64,000 bases of DNA from Alternaria dauci (taxonomy: Eukaryota; Ascomycota; Dothideomycetes; Pleosporales; Pleosporaceae): positions 310,001 through 374,000 of the forward strand of contig NC_091273.1 in NCBI RefSeq assembly GCF_042100115.1, given 5' to 3'. Under the pieces are notes generated by a model. That model saw only the letters and a list, made by a program, of their open reading frames with translations. It ran no database searches and had not been told where the DNA came from. Shown here piece by piece: positions 22,634 through 33,059 of the stretch (position 1 is the stretch's first letter; the number at the start of each line of letters is the position of its first letter). A program made the translations under genes and the position numbers.

Positions 22634-23655
22634 ATGGATCGGCGGGGTAACCGTGCTGGGAAAGACACCAATGAGACTGCCTCGGACACGAACCGCCGAC
22701 ACGTTTTGACCACCACTACAGCCATGCGTTTCACGCACGAACACCTTTACCGGCTGTGTGATCGCCCGCTTTCCTGGTTTCCCCACGCGTCTCCGCAATG
22801 GATGAGTTACACGAGGATGGCCTCGCGGGCAGGATCACCGTCGCGTGGCGGCGCGGGAGGAAGGCAGCAGTGGCGCTCGATAAAGCACCAGCGTCTCGTT
22901 GTCAATTCGGCATCAATTACCAGTGCAACCACGGTACCACGCCAAGCAATAAGATTCCATGGTACCCCAGACGAACCCAAGCGAAACAAGACCAAAGTTG
23001 TTCAGTCGAAATGTTCTCCAGAAGACAAAGCAACGACCGATGCCATACAAGCGAAGCCTCCAAAAACCTTAGAGGCACAGTCTCCGCCATCACCGTCAAT
23101 TGATTCACCTGATACGCTCGATTCCCATGGTGAAATTGACCTGAACATTTCTGGCGTTGAGTCCGCCATTGGCTGGGTCTTCAGCGACAAGTCGCTCTGC
23201 GCTACAGCATTGCAGATGCGATCAAAGAATGGCGTTATCCTTACATTCGGCGCCTCAGACCATCTGATCGAACACAACGAAATTTTCGAACAGATGGGTG
23301 ATCGCATCATGGCTGCTGTACTGTGCAAGAAGTGGCTCGAGATGCGAAAGAGTAAACCAATAATTGTATCGATCTTGTGTGATGTATACTGACTAACATA
23401 GGACACAACAATCTAGCCCTTTGGTCCTACACCCTGCACTCCCTCGTTTCTAATACTGCTCTTGCAGAGCGAGGCTTCTTGCTTGGTCTGGATGCCTTCA
23501 TCATCAAAAATCCTGGAACTACGCAGGTGTCCACCGGAATGATGTCGGACGCGTTCGAAGCTATCGTCGGGGCTGTGTTTATGGATGCAGGCGATGATGG
23601 CCTGAAGGCTGTTCACGATGTTCTCAAGCACACCGGTTTCTTCAAAGACCTGTAG
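22634..23655 (+). CDS. RNase III-domain protein, copy 2 (catalytic residues intact)
   Basis: Exons are 22634-23351 and 23402-23655, giving 323 aa from the ATG at 22634. An ATG at 22724 would give 293 aa. The 50 bp intron (GTAAAC...CTGACTAACATAG) is phase 1 and falls at the same place in the domain as in copies 1 and 3. The first half, about 150 residues, is basic, Ser/Thr-rich and could be a mitochondrial presequence plus linker. The RNase III domain follows: NEIFEQMGD keeps both glutamates and the aspartate of the first motif, and SDAFEAIVGAVFMDAG keeps D114 and E117. This is the only one of the three with a full tetrad. No dsRNA-binding domain. A distant relation to mitoribosomal RNase III-fold proteins (mL44, mL57 type) cannot be excluded. 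Confidence 0.78.
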
Positions 23656-24150
23656 TTGGCTTAAACGCCAAACCCTGGCTCCACGACGTGGCCAAGTTCC
23701 GGTGAGACAACAAGCGAGCGTCCTAAATGGCCTACGAGGAGGAGCTATTCGGTGTAAAAAACAAATGCAACAATGCTCTGCCTGTAGTTACCAGCCTATC
23801 GCGGAATACGAGCAATGCGGCTAATCGTGCCTTGTGCTTAGCCAGTTACCCATAACCAATTGTTCCACGCATGAGCATCTTTCGATATAGAATCCTTTTA
23901 TGGAGCTGTCTGCCTTGCCTGCGTGCCAGCACATCATGTTTCGGAGTGTGGTTACACGACATTATCTGGTGAGGCCCAGTCGAGATGCGCAACTTTGGAA
24001 CAAAGCCGCAGCTAGGCAGCAACGTTCAAAGCAGATATAAAAGCTATATTGCTGTCGCTGGCAAACCTCATCCTGTCATAAATTAAGACTACTCTCTCGA
24101 ACGCAGTCAAGCATACAAAGCACATAAAGCATACGACGAGCTCCGCAGCT
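23656..24150. other. intergenic between RNase III copies 2 and 3
   Basis: Immediately after the stop is a short perfect stem (TTGGC...GCCAA, 23656-23671). A second self-complementary stretch, CCACGACGTGG, lies near 23682. Apart from the TATA-like box near 24036, nothing else was found. Confidence 0.4.
24036..24043 (+). promoter_or_regulatory. TATA box of RNase III copy 3
   Basis: TATAAAAG lies 108 bp before the ATG at 24151, inside GCAGATATAAAAGC. Spacing and sequence suit a TATA element with a 5' UTR of about 60-80 nt rich in A/C. It suggests regulated rather than housekeeping transcription. Confidence 0.55.
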
Positions 24151-24730
24151 ATGAACGTTGACGGCCACATTAAGAGCATCGAAGAGACCGTTGGTTATGT
24201 CTTCAGAAACAAGCCGCTATGTGCAGAAGCCTTGCAGATGAAGGAACCCCATTGCCCCCTTCTCATTGATGGTGTTCTCCATCTCGTCAACAAGAACCGA
24301 GATCTCGAGTTGGTTGGGGACGCTGTCTTGGACGAGGCGTTGGTCAAGAAATGGTACGAGGCGCGCGATTACCTTGGTATGTTCCCACTTGATCTTCCGA
24401 TATACCCCGATATTTACCATCATAGGCGAGCGTCACAATCTTGCAGCCTGGACGCAGATGAGGACTGATCTGGTCAGCAACGAAAAGCTCGCTGAACGTG
24501 GCTTCAGGCTTGGACTGGACAAACTCATCATCAAGAACTTGGGCATGCGTACTCCCTCCAAGGACATGGTGGCAAACACCTTCGAAGCCATCATCGGAGC
24601 CATCTGCATGGATGCTGGAACCAACTCTTCCGAGGCAGTTCGCCGTGCGCTTGAGCGCATGGGGTTCTTCGACCACCCCTTAATCACTGGACCATCCGAT
24701 GTCCAGCCCACCGATGACATCCTTGATTAG
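24151..24730 (+). CDS. single-domain RNase III paralogue, copy 3 (partly eroded active site)
   Basis: Exons are 24151-24376 and 24426-24730, giving 176 aa. The 49 bp phase-1 intron (GTATGT...CATAG) matches the position in copies 1 and 2. The protein is almost only the RNase III domain, followed by about 15 extra residues (GPSDVQPTDDILD). In the first motif (NRDLELVGDAVL) E38 is R but E41 and D45 are kept. In the second (VANTFEAIIGAI) D114 is N and E117 is kept. Loss of the aspartate should weaken or abolish metal binding. With copy 1 it shares the segment W...LRND/MRTD...LAERG, so the two are full-length paralogues. A 42 bp-armed inverted repeat lies 39 bp downstream. Function unknown. Confidence 0.8.
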
Positions 24731-24769
24731 ACCTTCCCGAGATAGGTTACAAGGAGAACACCAGCGTGC

Positions 24770-24926
24770 TCCGCAAGAAGGGACCCCAGAGCTCTATTGA
24801 GAGCTCGTCGACTCGCTCGCTTTCACCTTCCATCATCATCTAACACCCGGATGTCTTGGATATATATCGAAAGCGTTATCTAGCTCGACGAGAGTTCAGA
24901 AGAGCTCTGGGGCCCCTTTTTGCGGA
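24770..24926. repeat. inverted repeat with 42 bp arms downstream of RNase III copy 3
   Basis: Arm 24770-24811 (TCCGCAAGAAGGGACC...) is complementary to arm 24885-24926 (...GGCCCCTTTTTGCGGA). By eye 35 of 42 positions match, and the outer 26 have only two mismatches. The loop is 73 nt. If transcribed it gives a strong hairpin 3' of the stop codon. Alternatives are a MITE remnant or a transcription terminator region. Confidence 0.75.
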
Positions 24927-25685
24927 CCACCCCGGCGATCTCTTTGCCGCCTATCTTTGGATTTTCACGCTTGTTGGTTGATCACGAGCATACTGTACTC
25001 TCCCTCGATCACGACCCTTAGTGTCGTGACGTGGGAGAGGCCTTTGTTTCGTGGCATGATTTTTGTCTGGAATGTTCATACCCGTCACACTCGTTTCTTC
25101 TTCGTTGCGCTTCGCGAATCGCGAAGCTGCCGATTCTTGCTGTATCGTCATTCATTTAGCGATCCATGGATTTACGTCGCTCGCTACAAAATATATCTTT
25201 GGTATACACAACTCATCTGTTGCCATGAGAATATCACTTTTCTGATCCTCGCTATCAAGTTCTTAGCAAATGCCATGTCTCTGATTATTGAGTAACTCTA
25301 CACATGTCTTATATGTGCGTCACGAACATATACTGGCCTACGCGGGTATGATCAACATAAGGTATTCATGTCTGGTATAGCTAAATACTAGCAGAAATCA
25401 CAGCATAGTTCTGCGGCCGTGATCGTCATCGAAGCGACGCAAGCGTCCTGTCTCTCTTGAATGCCCCTTACTGAATCGTCAGCTCGTCAACTACTTCACG
25501 CTATGGTATTAAACACGAGGTAACGATTTCACCACAACGTTCCACCATCAGCCTAGAGATGTTTCACAGTGTCTCGTCACTTCGCAGCACTTAATCTTCG
25601 TTTTCTGGCTCCTACGGTAGCATCGCCCATCACAACCATACCAAATAAGCAACTGGAGCAGCAATAATACACGACCTACTACGAC
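24927..25685. other. intergenic before the first Q-rich gene
   Basis: No gene is recognised. The DNA is AT-rich around 25160-25400 and then mixed. It includes the promoter of the Q-rich gene at 25686. Confidence 0.45.
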
Positions 25686-27185
25686 ATGTCTGAACACATT
25701 CAGGATCCAAGACATCTTATGAAGATCAACGAGCAAGACATAGAAACTTTCTTCAACTCTACCGACATGGAGGAAAGTAACCTTGGACTGGGCAATGCGC
25801 TCTTTGGTAATGCCGCTCCCAACACTCTTGTCACAAATGTACACGTGCTGGATGATGTTCTGGATGGCTTTGATCCCGATGATATAGACTACGATGCCAT
25901 CAACGCTAACGTCTCACACTTCATAGGTCTGAGGTACGCACCCGAAGACGAGGATATCATGGGACAAAAGCAAGAGCAATATTCTCAGCAAGGACATGGT
26001 TCACATGACCAAGCACAGCCTACGTGGCCGAATCATGTATCTGATGCTCGATCGCAGGATTATCATTCCGCTGACGTTATTAGAACGTCAAAATCACTCC
26101 AACAGTGGTCTTTGTCGTCTCACCCGCCACAAACACCACAGGGCGTCTTTCAACAATCGTATGCATCACCGCAACCCGTACAGCTGAACGATGATCAAAC
26201 GCAAACACCTTGGATGCGGCACGTGTCACCGTCACAAGATCGACATGTGCAGGATATCAATCAGCAGCAGTATGCTGCCCAACAATATACAACGTCGCAT
26301 CTCCTAGAAGCAAGTTCCACAGGACCACTGGGTGAATCTCGCTATCACAGTCCAATAAACTGTTCAGCACTCGAACCTTCCGCAATGACTTCCGAGGAAA
26401 ATGCTTTTAAGAAGAAGCCTTTGGAGAAGTCAATGACTAATAGGAAGCAGAAGAAGCCAGCTGCAACACCACAAGCACAGCGCCCTGCTCCCGCAAAAGT
26501 CTCGGCCGAAACAACCCCACCCATCGCCGCAGCTGCACCCCAAGCCGTACAGTTCACAAGCTTCGCGCAAGCCATGCAAGCGGCCGCCACCCGACTAGTT
26601 CCCCACAACTACACTCCCCCGGCCAACGACCCTAGCTTCCCCAAAGACGACGCAGCCCACAAGGTCTACATACGTCGGATGTACGACGCCTACATCGACA
26701 CATCCCAATGCATCGACCGCGCTACCGTTCCCACGTTCGATTCGCAGCTTGCCAAGCACTCATCCCATCCGCATTCAGCTCCTATCACACCCGTCATGAT
26801 CTCTACAATCTGTTGGCATCTCCTCAGCATCGCCATGGATCTGCACACCCGCGGCCCTGTATGTCTCAACGTCTTTGACCCAGCGAAGCTGAAGCAGGTG
26901 TATGCGCACCGGGGCTTGACGTTCGAAAAGCGCATCGATGCGGTGTGTGAACTGTTGAGGACAAGCAAGTCTAGGTGTGTGAGTTTACTCAAGCTTGATG
27001 GTTTGGGCATGGTTGTTGCGAATGCGCCGATGTTGTGTAGGCAGGCTAGGGCTAATCATGCGTCAAATGGGCAGAGGCAGGATTTCTTGGTGAATGGGAA
27101 GGATGCCGGCAGGAAAAGGATGGCTGCGGATATGGATCGCGATGAAGCGGAGATGGGCCACGCTTCCGAGTTGGATGAGTACTAA
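25686..27185 (+). CDS. Q-rich orphan protein A with shared C-terminal domain
   Basis: Uninterrupted 499 aa frame with an ATG at 25686. Residues 1-80 are acidic (EQDIETFFNSTDMEES). About 95-230 are rich in Gln, His, Ser and Pro (SQQGHGSHDQ). A basic patch (KKKPLEKSMTNRKQKK) and an Ala/Pro-rich linker follow. From about 310 a folded-looking region begins (PSFPKDDAAHKVYIRRMYDAYID). It continues to about 445, with CWHLLSIAMDLHTRGP and LRTSKSRCVSLL...VVAN. This C-terminal region recurs in the protein at 27909, so the pair are paralogues. The acidic and Gln-rich start with a nuclear-signal-like patch recalls transcriptional regulators, but no DNA-binding domain is visible. I do not recognise the family; no function assigned. 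Confidence 0.75.
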   Translation: MSEHIQDPRHLMKINEQDIETFFNSTDMEESNLGLGNALFGNAAPNTLVTNVHVLDDVLDGFDPDDIDYDAINANVSHFIGLRYAPEDEDIMGQKQEQYSQQGHGSHDQAQPTWPNHVSDARSQDYHSADVIRTSKSLQQWSLSSHPPQTPQGVFQQSYASPQPVQLNDDQTQTPWMRHVSPSQDRHVQDINQQQYAAQQYTTSHLLEASSTGPLGESRYHSPINCSALEPSAMTSEENAFKKKPLEKSMTNRKQKKPAATPQAQRPAPAKVSAETTPPIAAAAPQAVQFTSFAQAMQAAATRLVPHNYTPPANDPSFPKDDAAHKVYIRRMYDAYIDTSQCIDRATVPTFDSQLAKHSSHPHSAPITPVMISTICWHLLSIAMDLHTRGPVCLNVFDPAKLKQVYAHRGLTFEKRIDAVCELLRTSKSRCVSLLKLDGLGMVVANAPMLCRQARANHASNGQRQDFLVNGKDAGRKRMAADMDRDEAEMGHASELDEY

Positions 27186-27908
27186 GCTGTGGAACGAGAG
27201 ACAGGGTGAGCAAAATATGGTAGTTCCTTTGCATTCTAGTATGTTCGTGCGTCCGTAGCGAATGATATGGCCTCTTTTCTCTTACAATGAATATGTTCGT
27301 CATTCGCGCAGCCGTGCTTCCTGCATACTAAAGTCCGTCCTTCATTAATGAGTTTATCAGTCGCGTGGTTTTCGTAGAGAAAAGTGGTATACATGACAGG
27401 TAGCCGTTAATTCATCTTCGCGTATGCTTGCTCAGTCGGCAATGTGGTTCTTTTAAATTGCTGTTGCAATGATGTTTCGGCCCGATCTGCGGACAACGTT
27501 GTCATCAGCAAGCCGAGATTGGCACGTGCTTCGCGCTAGGACCCACACTTTCTGTCTGGAACATGTAGAGCTCCTTTCTCCTCCAGTGTTACACAACTAC
27601 CAAATGTTAGACTGGAACCACTAACCTGCACCGCTATTGTACACGATGTCTCAACTCATTCGAGACGACCTGATCCATCGTACCATCACTAGCCCTCTTC
27701 CGCACCGCTGAACCCAATTTCGCACGTGTCCGATGCTTTCCGAGTGAAAACCGTGCTGTACATTCACAGCTCGAGGCTGGTGACATTCTGATACGCTCCA
27801 ATCTTCTACTGCAGTCGACTACGAGATGATTCCTTCTGCAAATTTTCCGGAGTGTGCATTCACAGCATTTCCTCTTATCCTTAATTTGATACTTCCTTTC
27901 TGGTTAAG
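27186..27908. other. intergenic between the Q-rich paralogues
   Basis: This 723 bp gap lies between paralogues read in the same direction. It carries the terminator of one and the promoter of the other. No further gene or repeat recognised. Confidence 0.5.
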
Positions 27909-29129
27909 ATGTCATCGCCATTCGCCGCTGAGACACGCAACTCAACCATGATATACTGCAGAACCGCAACTAAGCAAAAGCCAATTACGATCCCCAAAAT
28001 GGCATCTCCTGGATGGCAACAGCCGCACGAAACCTGGTTTCGCATGTATGCACCACAGGTGTCCCCAGAGGAGCAACTACAAGACCCATGGGATGATCAC
28101 TACGCATCACAAATATCTCCAGAGCAGCAACTGCAGGACCTATGGGGTTATCAGCATGTGCTATTTGAACCGACAGAGAAGCAGTACCATCAACAGCAGC
28201 AATCGAGTGCAGGAGATAGTCCGTATGCATCACAACCCTCTCCCGACACGAGTATGGATACACATTCCCTCAGTCCAGCGACGTGTGATAACAACCACTT
28301 CTACAAACAAAGTCATCTCAGCCTGACTCCGCAGTTTAGCGACTACAGTACGGGCTCGCAGTATGCTAACGGACAATTTGTGCCAGATATGCCCACATCC
28401 TCTGCAACGCTGAATGTCGATCAACAGTACTACAACATGGTACTACCAGACCAGCAAGTTCTAACCACCGCTGCACATGTCGCTCACCCGTCCGACGTAG
28501 TTAGTTCCCTCCGTCAAGCAATCGAGGCCATGTCGGTGCCAGACTGGCGCTGTTGCGAAGATGATACGACGCTTCCAGCAACAGACCAGGACCGTGTGAA
28601 GTGGGTCCAAATGCTTCTCAACGCTCTCAACAATCTTACTGGCATCCAAGGCAATCAAAGCGTAAAGAATCAGAACTCGTTGCAGAAGCGTTGGTATGGG
28701 CCTTTGACAGGGCCTGCCTACTACCTACATGTAGACAAGTCGATCCTCTGCTGGATGATCGAAGACCTGGCAGAGCGTTTGCACCGCGTTGGGCCTTCCG
28801 TATTGCACTTGTTGGACGGCAGTTTCTGGTGCCAGGCTGCAAAGACGCGCAGCTGGACTTTTCAGAACCGCATGATGTGGATCATCGAATTACTCAAGGA
28901 ATCGAAGACCAGATGCGATACCCTGTTGGGTGATAGCGGGTTGCTGGGTATCGTTGCCAACCCCAAAGACAAAATTGTTGCTACCAGACTACAGGCAAAA
29001 CAGAACGCAAAGCGTGGTGTGGTTCTGAAAGTTGGCCGCGCGCTCAAGAAGCAGGAGGTTGGCCAAGTAACTAAGAAGCAGAAGATCGGTGCGCAGGAAT
29101 CATGGCAACACGAAGGGGGTACTTGTTGA
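27909..29129 (+). CDS. Q-rich orphan protein B, paralogue of protein A
   Basis: Uninterrupted 406 aa frame with an ATG at 27909; a second ATG at 27999 (MASPGW) could be used. The N-terminal 190 residues are rich in Gln, Tyr, His and Pro. A duplicated unit (PQVSPEEQLQDPWDDHYASQ, then ISPEQQLQDLWGYQ) lies at about 50-85. The C-terminal domain (about 215-352) contains DRVKWVQMLLNALNN, CWMIEDLAERLHRVGP and LKESKTRCDTLL...GIVAN. It aligns in order with protein A. A Lys-rich tail follows (KKQEVGQVTKKQKIG), possibly nuclear. It lies head-to-tail with protein A, consistent with tandem duplication followed by fast divergence of the Q-rich half. Unknown function. Confidence 0.75.
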   Translation: MSSPFAAETRNSTMIYCRTATKQKPITIPKMASPGWQQPHETWFRMYAPQVSPEEQLQDPWDDHYASQISPEQQLQDLWGYQHVLFEPTEKQYHQQQQSSAGDSPYASQPSPDTSMDTHSLSPATCDNNHFYKQSHLSLTPQFSDYSTGSQYANGQFVPDMPTSSATLNVDQQYYNMVLPDQQVLTTAAHVAHPSDVVSSLRQAIEAMSVPDWRCCEDDTTLPATDQDRVKWVQMLLNALNNLTGIQGNQSVKNQNSLQKRWYGPLTGPAYYLHVDKSILCWMIEDLAERLHRVGPSVLHLLDGSFWCQAAKTRSWTFQNRMMWIIELLKESKTRCDTLLGDSGLLGIVANPKDKIVATRLQAKQNAKRGVVLKVGRALKKQEVGQVTKKQKIGAQESWQHEGGTC

Positions 29130-31409
29130 GAAAACGCAGGCGTCTTCTCAACATCAAAACCTGGGAATCCTTTGACTGACTGATTAGGTCTGGTACAATG
29201 GGTTAGTCCTGCGAGTCACGGACTTATTCCTCAGTGACCATTCGCTGCATCGTAGCGGCCAATAGACACTTTCCCTCTTCCGTGTGCAGTTCTGTGCCAG
29301 TGAAGATGAACCAGCTGTGACCTCAACAGACGGGTATTATCGAAGTGATAGTCACGCCACCATCGGAAGTCTACACTCAGCTGTCATATGCCATCCGACA
29401 CCACCTAACCTTGGTATGCACCCGGGTCTTCCATCAAGTCCCTCAATTCCACTTCGCCAACGCTTGTCTTGCTCATGTCAAGTCGAAAAGATATCGCCCA
29501 GAAGAGGTGTTCCCGGGACGGAACCAAGAAGAAAGAAAGCCAGCGATCCGTTTCCGTATGGGCGCATGGATTTGCGGCCGCGGTTAGAAGTAGTTGCCAC
29601 ATCTACATCAGAGCCGCATATGCAGGGCCAGCAGCTACCGGGTGGAATCGCACGACGTTTAATTGGTGTCGCTGTAGGGTCCGCATTCGGCATTTTCGCC
29701 CTCCCCCATACCCCGGTTGCGCCTAGATTCTTGGGGAGCTAGAGTGCCAAAAACCATGCGAAAGTGGGTTATCAGTTGTAGCGCAAGTGCCTTGAGCCGT
29801 TTCACAACCAGCCACACCCTGATCTTTTTAGCGACTTAGTGATTGTAGGTTCTCCGGTGAAGATGGATTGGTGGCTTGAACCCGTTCAAGCTCTGCAAAT
29901 CTCGCCGCTAGGGTAGCGGTAGCTCATACCAGATTGAACTATTGCGAAGGATGATTTCAGGCACAACCTCGGCGCGCGGAGCCAACGACTCAAGGACTAA
30001 AGTCACATGCCGTGGAGAAACGAGGCCACGATACCTACAGGAGCGCGCGCCCTGCCTCAGGCCACAAGTGTGGATACGAAATTATGCAATAATCATCACA
30101 TCCAAGAGTAATCACGAGTAAGTGTTCTCCGGTCGGCGTTTGAAATCGGAGTCTTGGTGGTGGGATTTAGCGAGGGATTCGGGGGCGTGCCCTCTCGTCC
30201 AAACGTTATCGCCTCAGCCGTCATCCCCACATCCATCAGCCATGCATCCAATCCTTACCGCTCCTCAATCTAAATCCTGTCTCTTCGCGCACCAGCAGGG
30301 ATAAGTCAGGTCATTTTAGCAGACAGATTTATACCGCCAAGGCCTCTTTGTATCCGCTCGCTTTCACAGTCTCGTGCGTGCTTGCTTTTGGCCCAGCCGC
30401 GTGCACGAAACACTCCACCAACCCTGGGGGACCGCAAGCCGAACCATCGGGACTTGCACCCGTGCTAAGTTTGCTGATAACGCAAAAAGCAGTCCAGAAC
30501 AATAGGTCGACTGAATCATTTTTTGACGACTATAAGCAATAGTCGTAGGTGCGCGCTAGGACGCTGTCACACGTCGCCATGAACAAAGGATGGGTGTCGA
30601 AAGAAGCCCACTCAAGGAAGCTCGGCTGACGCTGAAGCATCTTGGCCGTCGTATGTGCCGTCTTCCCTCTTGGCTTACAAAGAGGCGACAAAAGCTTCGG
30701 TAGCCGCGGCGGTATAACTCTTCACTGCGGGGTCAGTTGCCAAGTTTGGTGGCTGCTTCACTGGCTGTTGGCTCGAAGCTTCTTTACGAGCAAGTCGCGC
30801 GAGAAGCTTCTCCAGCGCTACCGGAGCTTGGTCGGGCACAAGCAAAGAACGGTTTTCGGTGTTACCACACACCAGCGCACTCATGGTGGTGTGGTCGCAC
30901 AAATGTGTGGTTGGAAGTTACCACGTTGCGGGAATTTTCGAAAAGCAGACCCCATGGGGAATTCGTCAACGGCGTCGTAGGATCGTCACACCCACTTCTC
31001 TTCCTCCACTTTGAGAGAACGCACTGACACGTCCGATCTGACCCCGGGACATGTTCTGTTTTGTCACTTGCGCTTTTGCGCTAGGCTGGCCCACCGGAAT
31101 GCTTAGTGCAAGTTAGTGAGCTTGGCATGCTGGGGATGGTTACATTCACTGCACATCCGTCCACCAACGACTGCATGGACGGACTTGGCGATCTTGGCCC
31201 GCATCAAGACTCAGCGGGTGACTGGTATGGGCGTTTCTGATATCGTTACGAGGCGACACGATCAGCCAGAAGCAAACGCAGGTATATATTTGGGTCCCCC
31301 ATCTCCGATCTTGAAATCAGCAGTGTGATCGGACTTGCGCCTACATCTACAGGGCAGTCTACTTATCTTCTCATTGCCTTCAAGCTCGACACGAGGTCTT
31401 CCCAACACC
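29130..31409. other. 2.3 kb with no supportable gene
   Basis: Only short frames occur (for example 29284-29742 and 30642-30980, plus), without domains. No TIR or tandem repeat was noticed. The last few hundred bases carry the JEN1 promoter. Confidence 0.4.
31283..31289 (+). promoter_or_regulatory. TATA-like box of the JEN1-type permease
   Basis: TATATAT lies about 127 bp before the ATG at 31410, within GCAGGTATATATTTGGG. It is a plausible core promoter element for a regulated transporter. JEN1 genes are glucose-repressed in yeast; repression here is inference. Confidence 0.5.
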
Positions 31410-33059
31410 ATGTCAAGCACCAACCGCCCCGCGGACCCATTGGCGAAGGGTATCATCCCTACCGCCAAACAAGGCCTCAAGGACTTGTTCACCTGGGACC
31501 AACGTGTAGTCGTTCGCAATGACTACGGAGAGGAGCACTGCGAGTGGCAGAAGCCAGAGCCTCTCAAGAACCCCATCAGCCTGTTCGCTCAGCTAGGATG
31601 GAAGGACTGGTTGTACTTCCTAGTCGGTTTCCTCGCATGGACTGCCGACGCTTTCGACTTCCACGCCTTGTCCATCCAGACAACCAAGCTTGCCGACTAC
31701 TACGACACCTCAAACACTGCCATTACAACGGCTATCACCCTGACTCTGCTCCTCCGCTCTGTCGGTGCTGCTATGTTCGGCGTGGCGGGTGACAAGTTCG
31801 GTCGCAAGTGGCCCATGGTCGTTAACATGATCATCTTGGGTCTTCTCCAGGTTGCTACCATCTACGCTGGAACTTTCCAACAGTTCTTGGCTGTAAGGAG
31901 TCTCTTCGGCCTCTTCATGGGAGGTGTTTATGGAAACGCCATCTCCATGGCACTTGAGAACTGCCCGTAAGTAGACTTCAGTTCCCTAGTCGAATCGCAA
32001 TACTAACATCCGCAGTGTCAACGCTCGTGGTCTTATGAGCGGTATCTTGCAGCAAGGTTACTCTTTCGGTTACGTCCTTGCGGCTTGCGCCAACTTAGGC
32101 GTCGGTGGCGAAACCAACACCTGGAAGATAGTCTTCTGGGTCGGCGCCGGTTTCTCTATCGCAGTTGGCCTCATCCGCGTCCTCTTCCCTGAGTCGAAGC
32201 AGTTCCTCGAGGCGAAGAAGGCTGGTCACCGAAAGGCGCCTGGTGCCTTCTGGATCGAGACAAAGCAAATGCTTCGCAAGGAGTGGAAGATGTGTGTCTA
32301 CTGCATCATCCTCATGACTTGGGTACGTCAGCCACTGATTGTTGTCTACAAGGTTCATTATTGACATCAAGATAGTTCAACTACTACTCCCACACCAGCC
32401 AGGACAGCTACACCACCTTCATGAAGGAGCAGAAGCATCTCAGCGCCGCCGGTGCCACTCGTGCCTCTATCCTCATGAAGACTGGTGCTTGCGTCGGTGG
32501 TACTATTCTCGGATACACATCGCAATGGTTCGGTCGTCGCCGCATGATTGTCTGCGCCGCTCTCATCTCCGGCTGCCTCATCCCTGCCTGGATTCTCCCC
32601 ACCACCGAGGGTGGTTTGTCCGCATCTGGCTTCATGATCCAGTTCTTCGTTCAGGGTGCCTGGGGTGTTATTCCCATCCACTTGAGCGAGCTGTCGCCAC
32701 CTGCTTTCCGTTCCTCATTCGTCGGTATCACCTACCAACTCGGAAACATGATTTCCTCGCCCTCTGCTCAGATTGTCAACGCCATCGCTGAAGCCACTAT
32801 GATCAACACTAAGAAGGGTGAGCAGTCGCCCGCTTACGGACCTGTCATGGGCATTGCCACTGCGATTATCGCAATCGGTATCGCTGTCACCACTGCTATG
32901 GGTCCCGAGAAGAAGGGTCGTCACTTCGAGGAGGCTGGTCCTATTGGTGCCAACGTCGAGCCTGTCAAGGATATTGAGTCTGGCAGCATGCACAGTGAGA
33001 AGGATGGTGCTCAGGCGGTCGAGGTCGTCGACGCCTCCAACCATAACGAGAAGGCTTGA
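31410..33059 (+). CDS. JEN1: JEN1-type monocarboxylate/proton symporter (MFS)
   Basis: Exons are 31410-31966, 32016-32322 and 32376-33059, giving 515 aa. The introns (49 and 53 bp) are in phase. The family signature NYYSHTSQDSYTT is at about 290-302; the intron at 32323-32375 falls directly before it. In JEN proteins this NxxS/THxS/TQDxxxT motif lines the lactate/pyruvate path. The first cytoplasmic half also fits, with DWLYFLVGFLAWTADAFDFHALS at helix 1 and GDKFGRKWPM as motif A. The permease imports lactate, pyruvate, acetate or related acids with protons across the plasma membrane, mainly when sugar is scarce. Length and tail match fungal homologues. Confidence 0.92.

Noticed and set aside
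29284..29742. 152-codon plus-strand open frame
   Set aside because: No domain or good start context, and overlapping frames on both strands are equally open.
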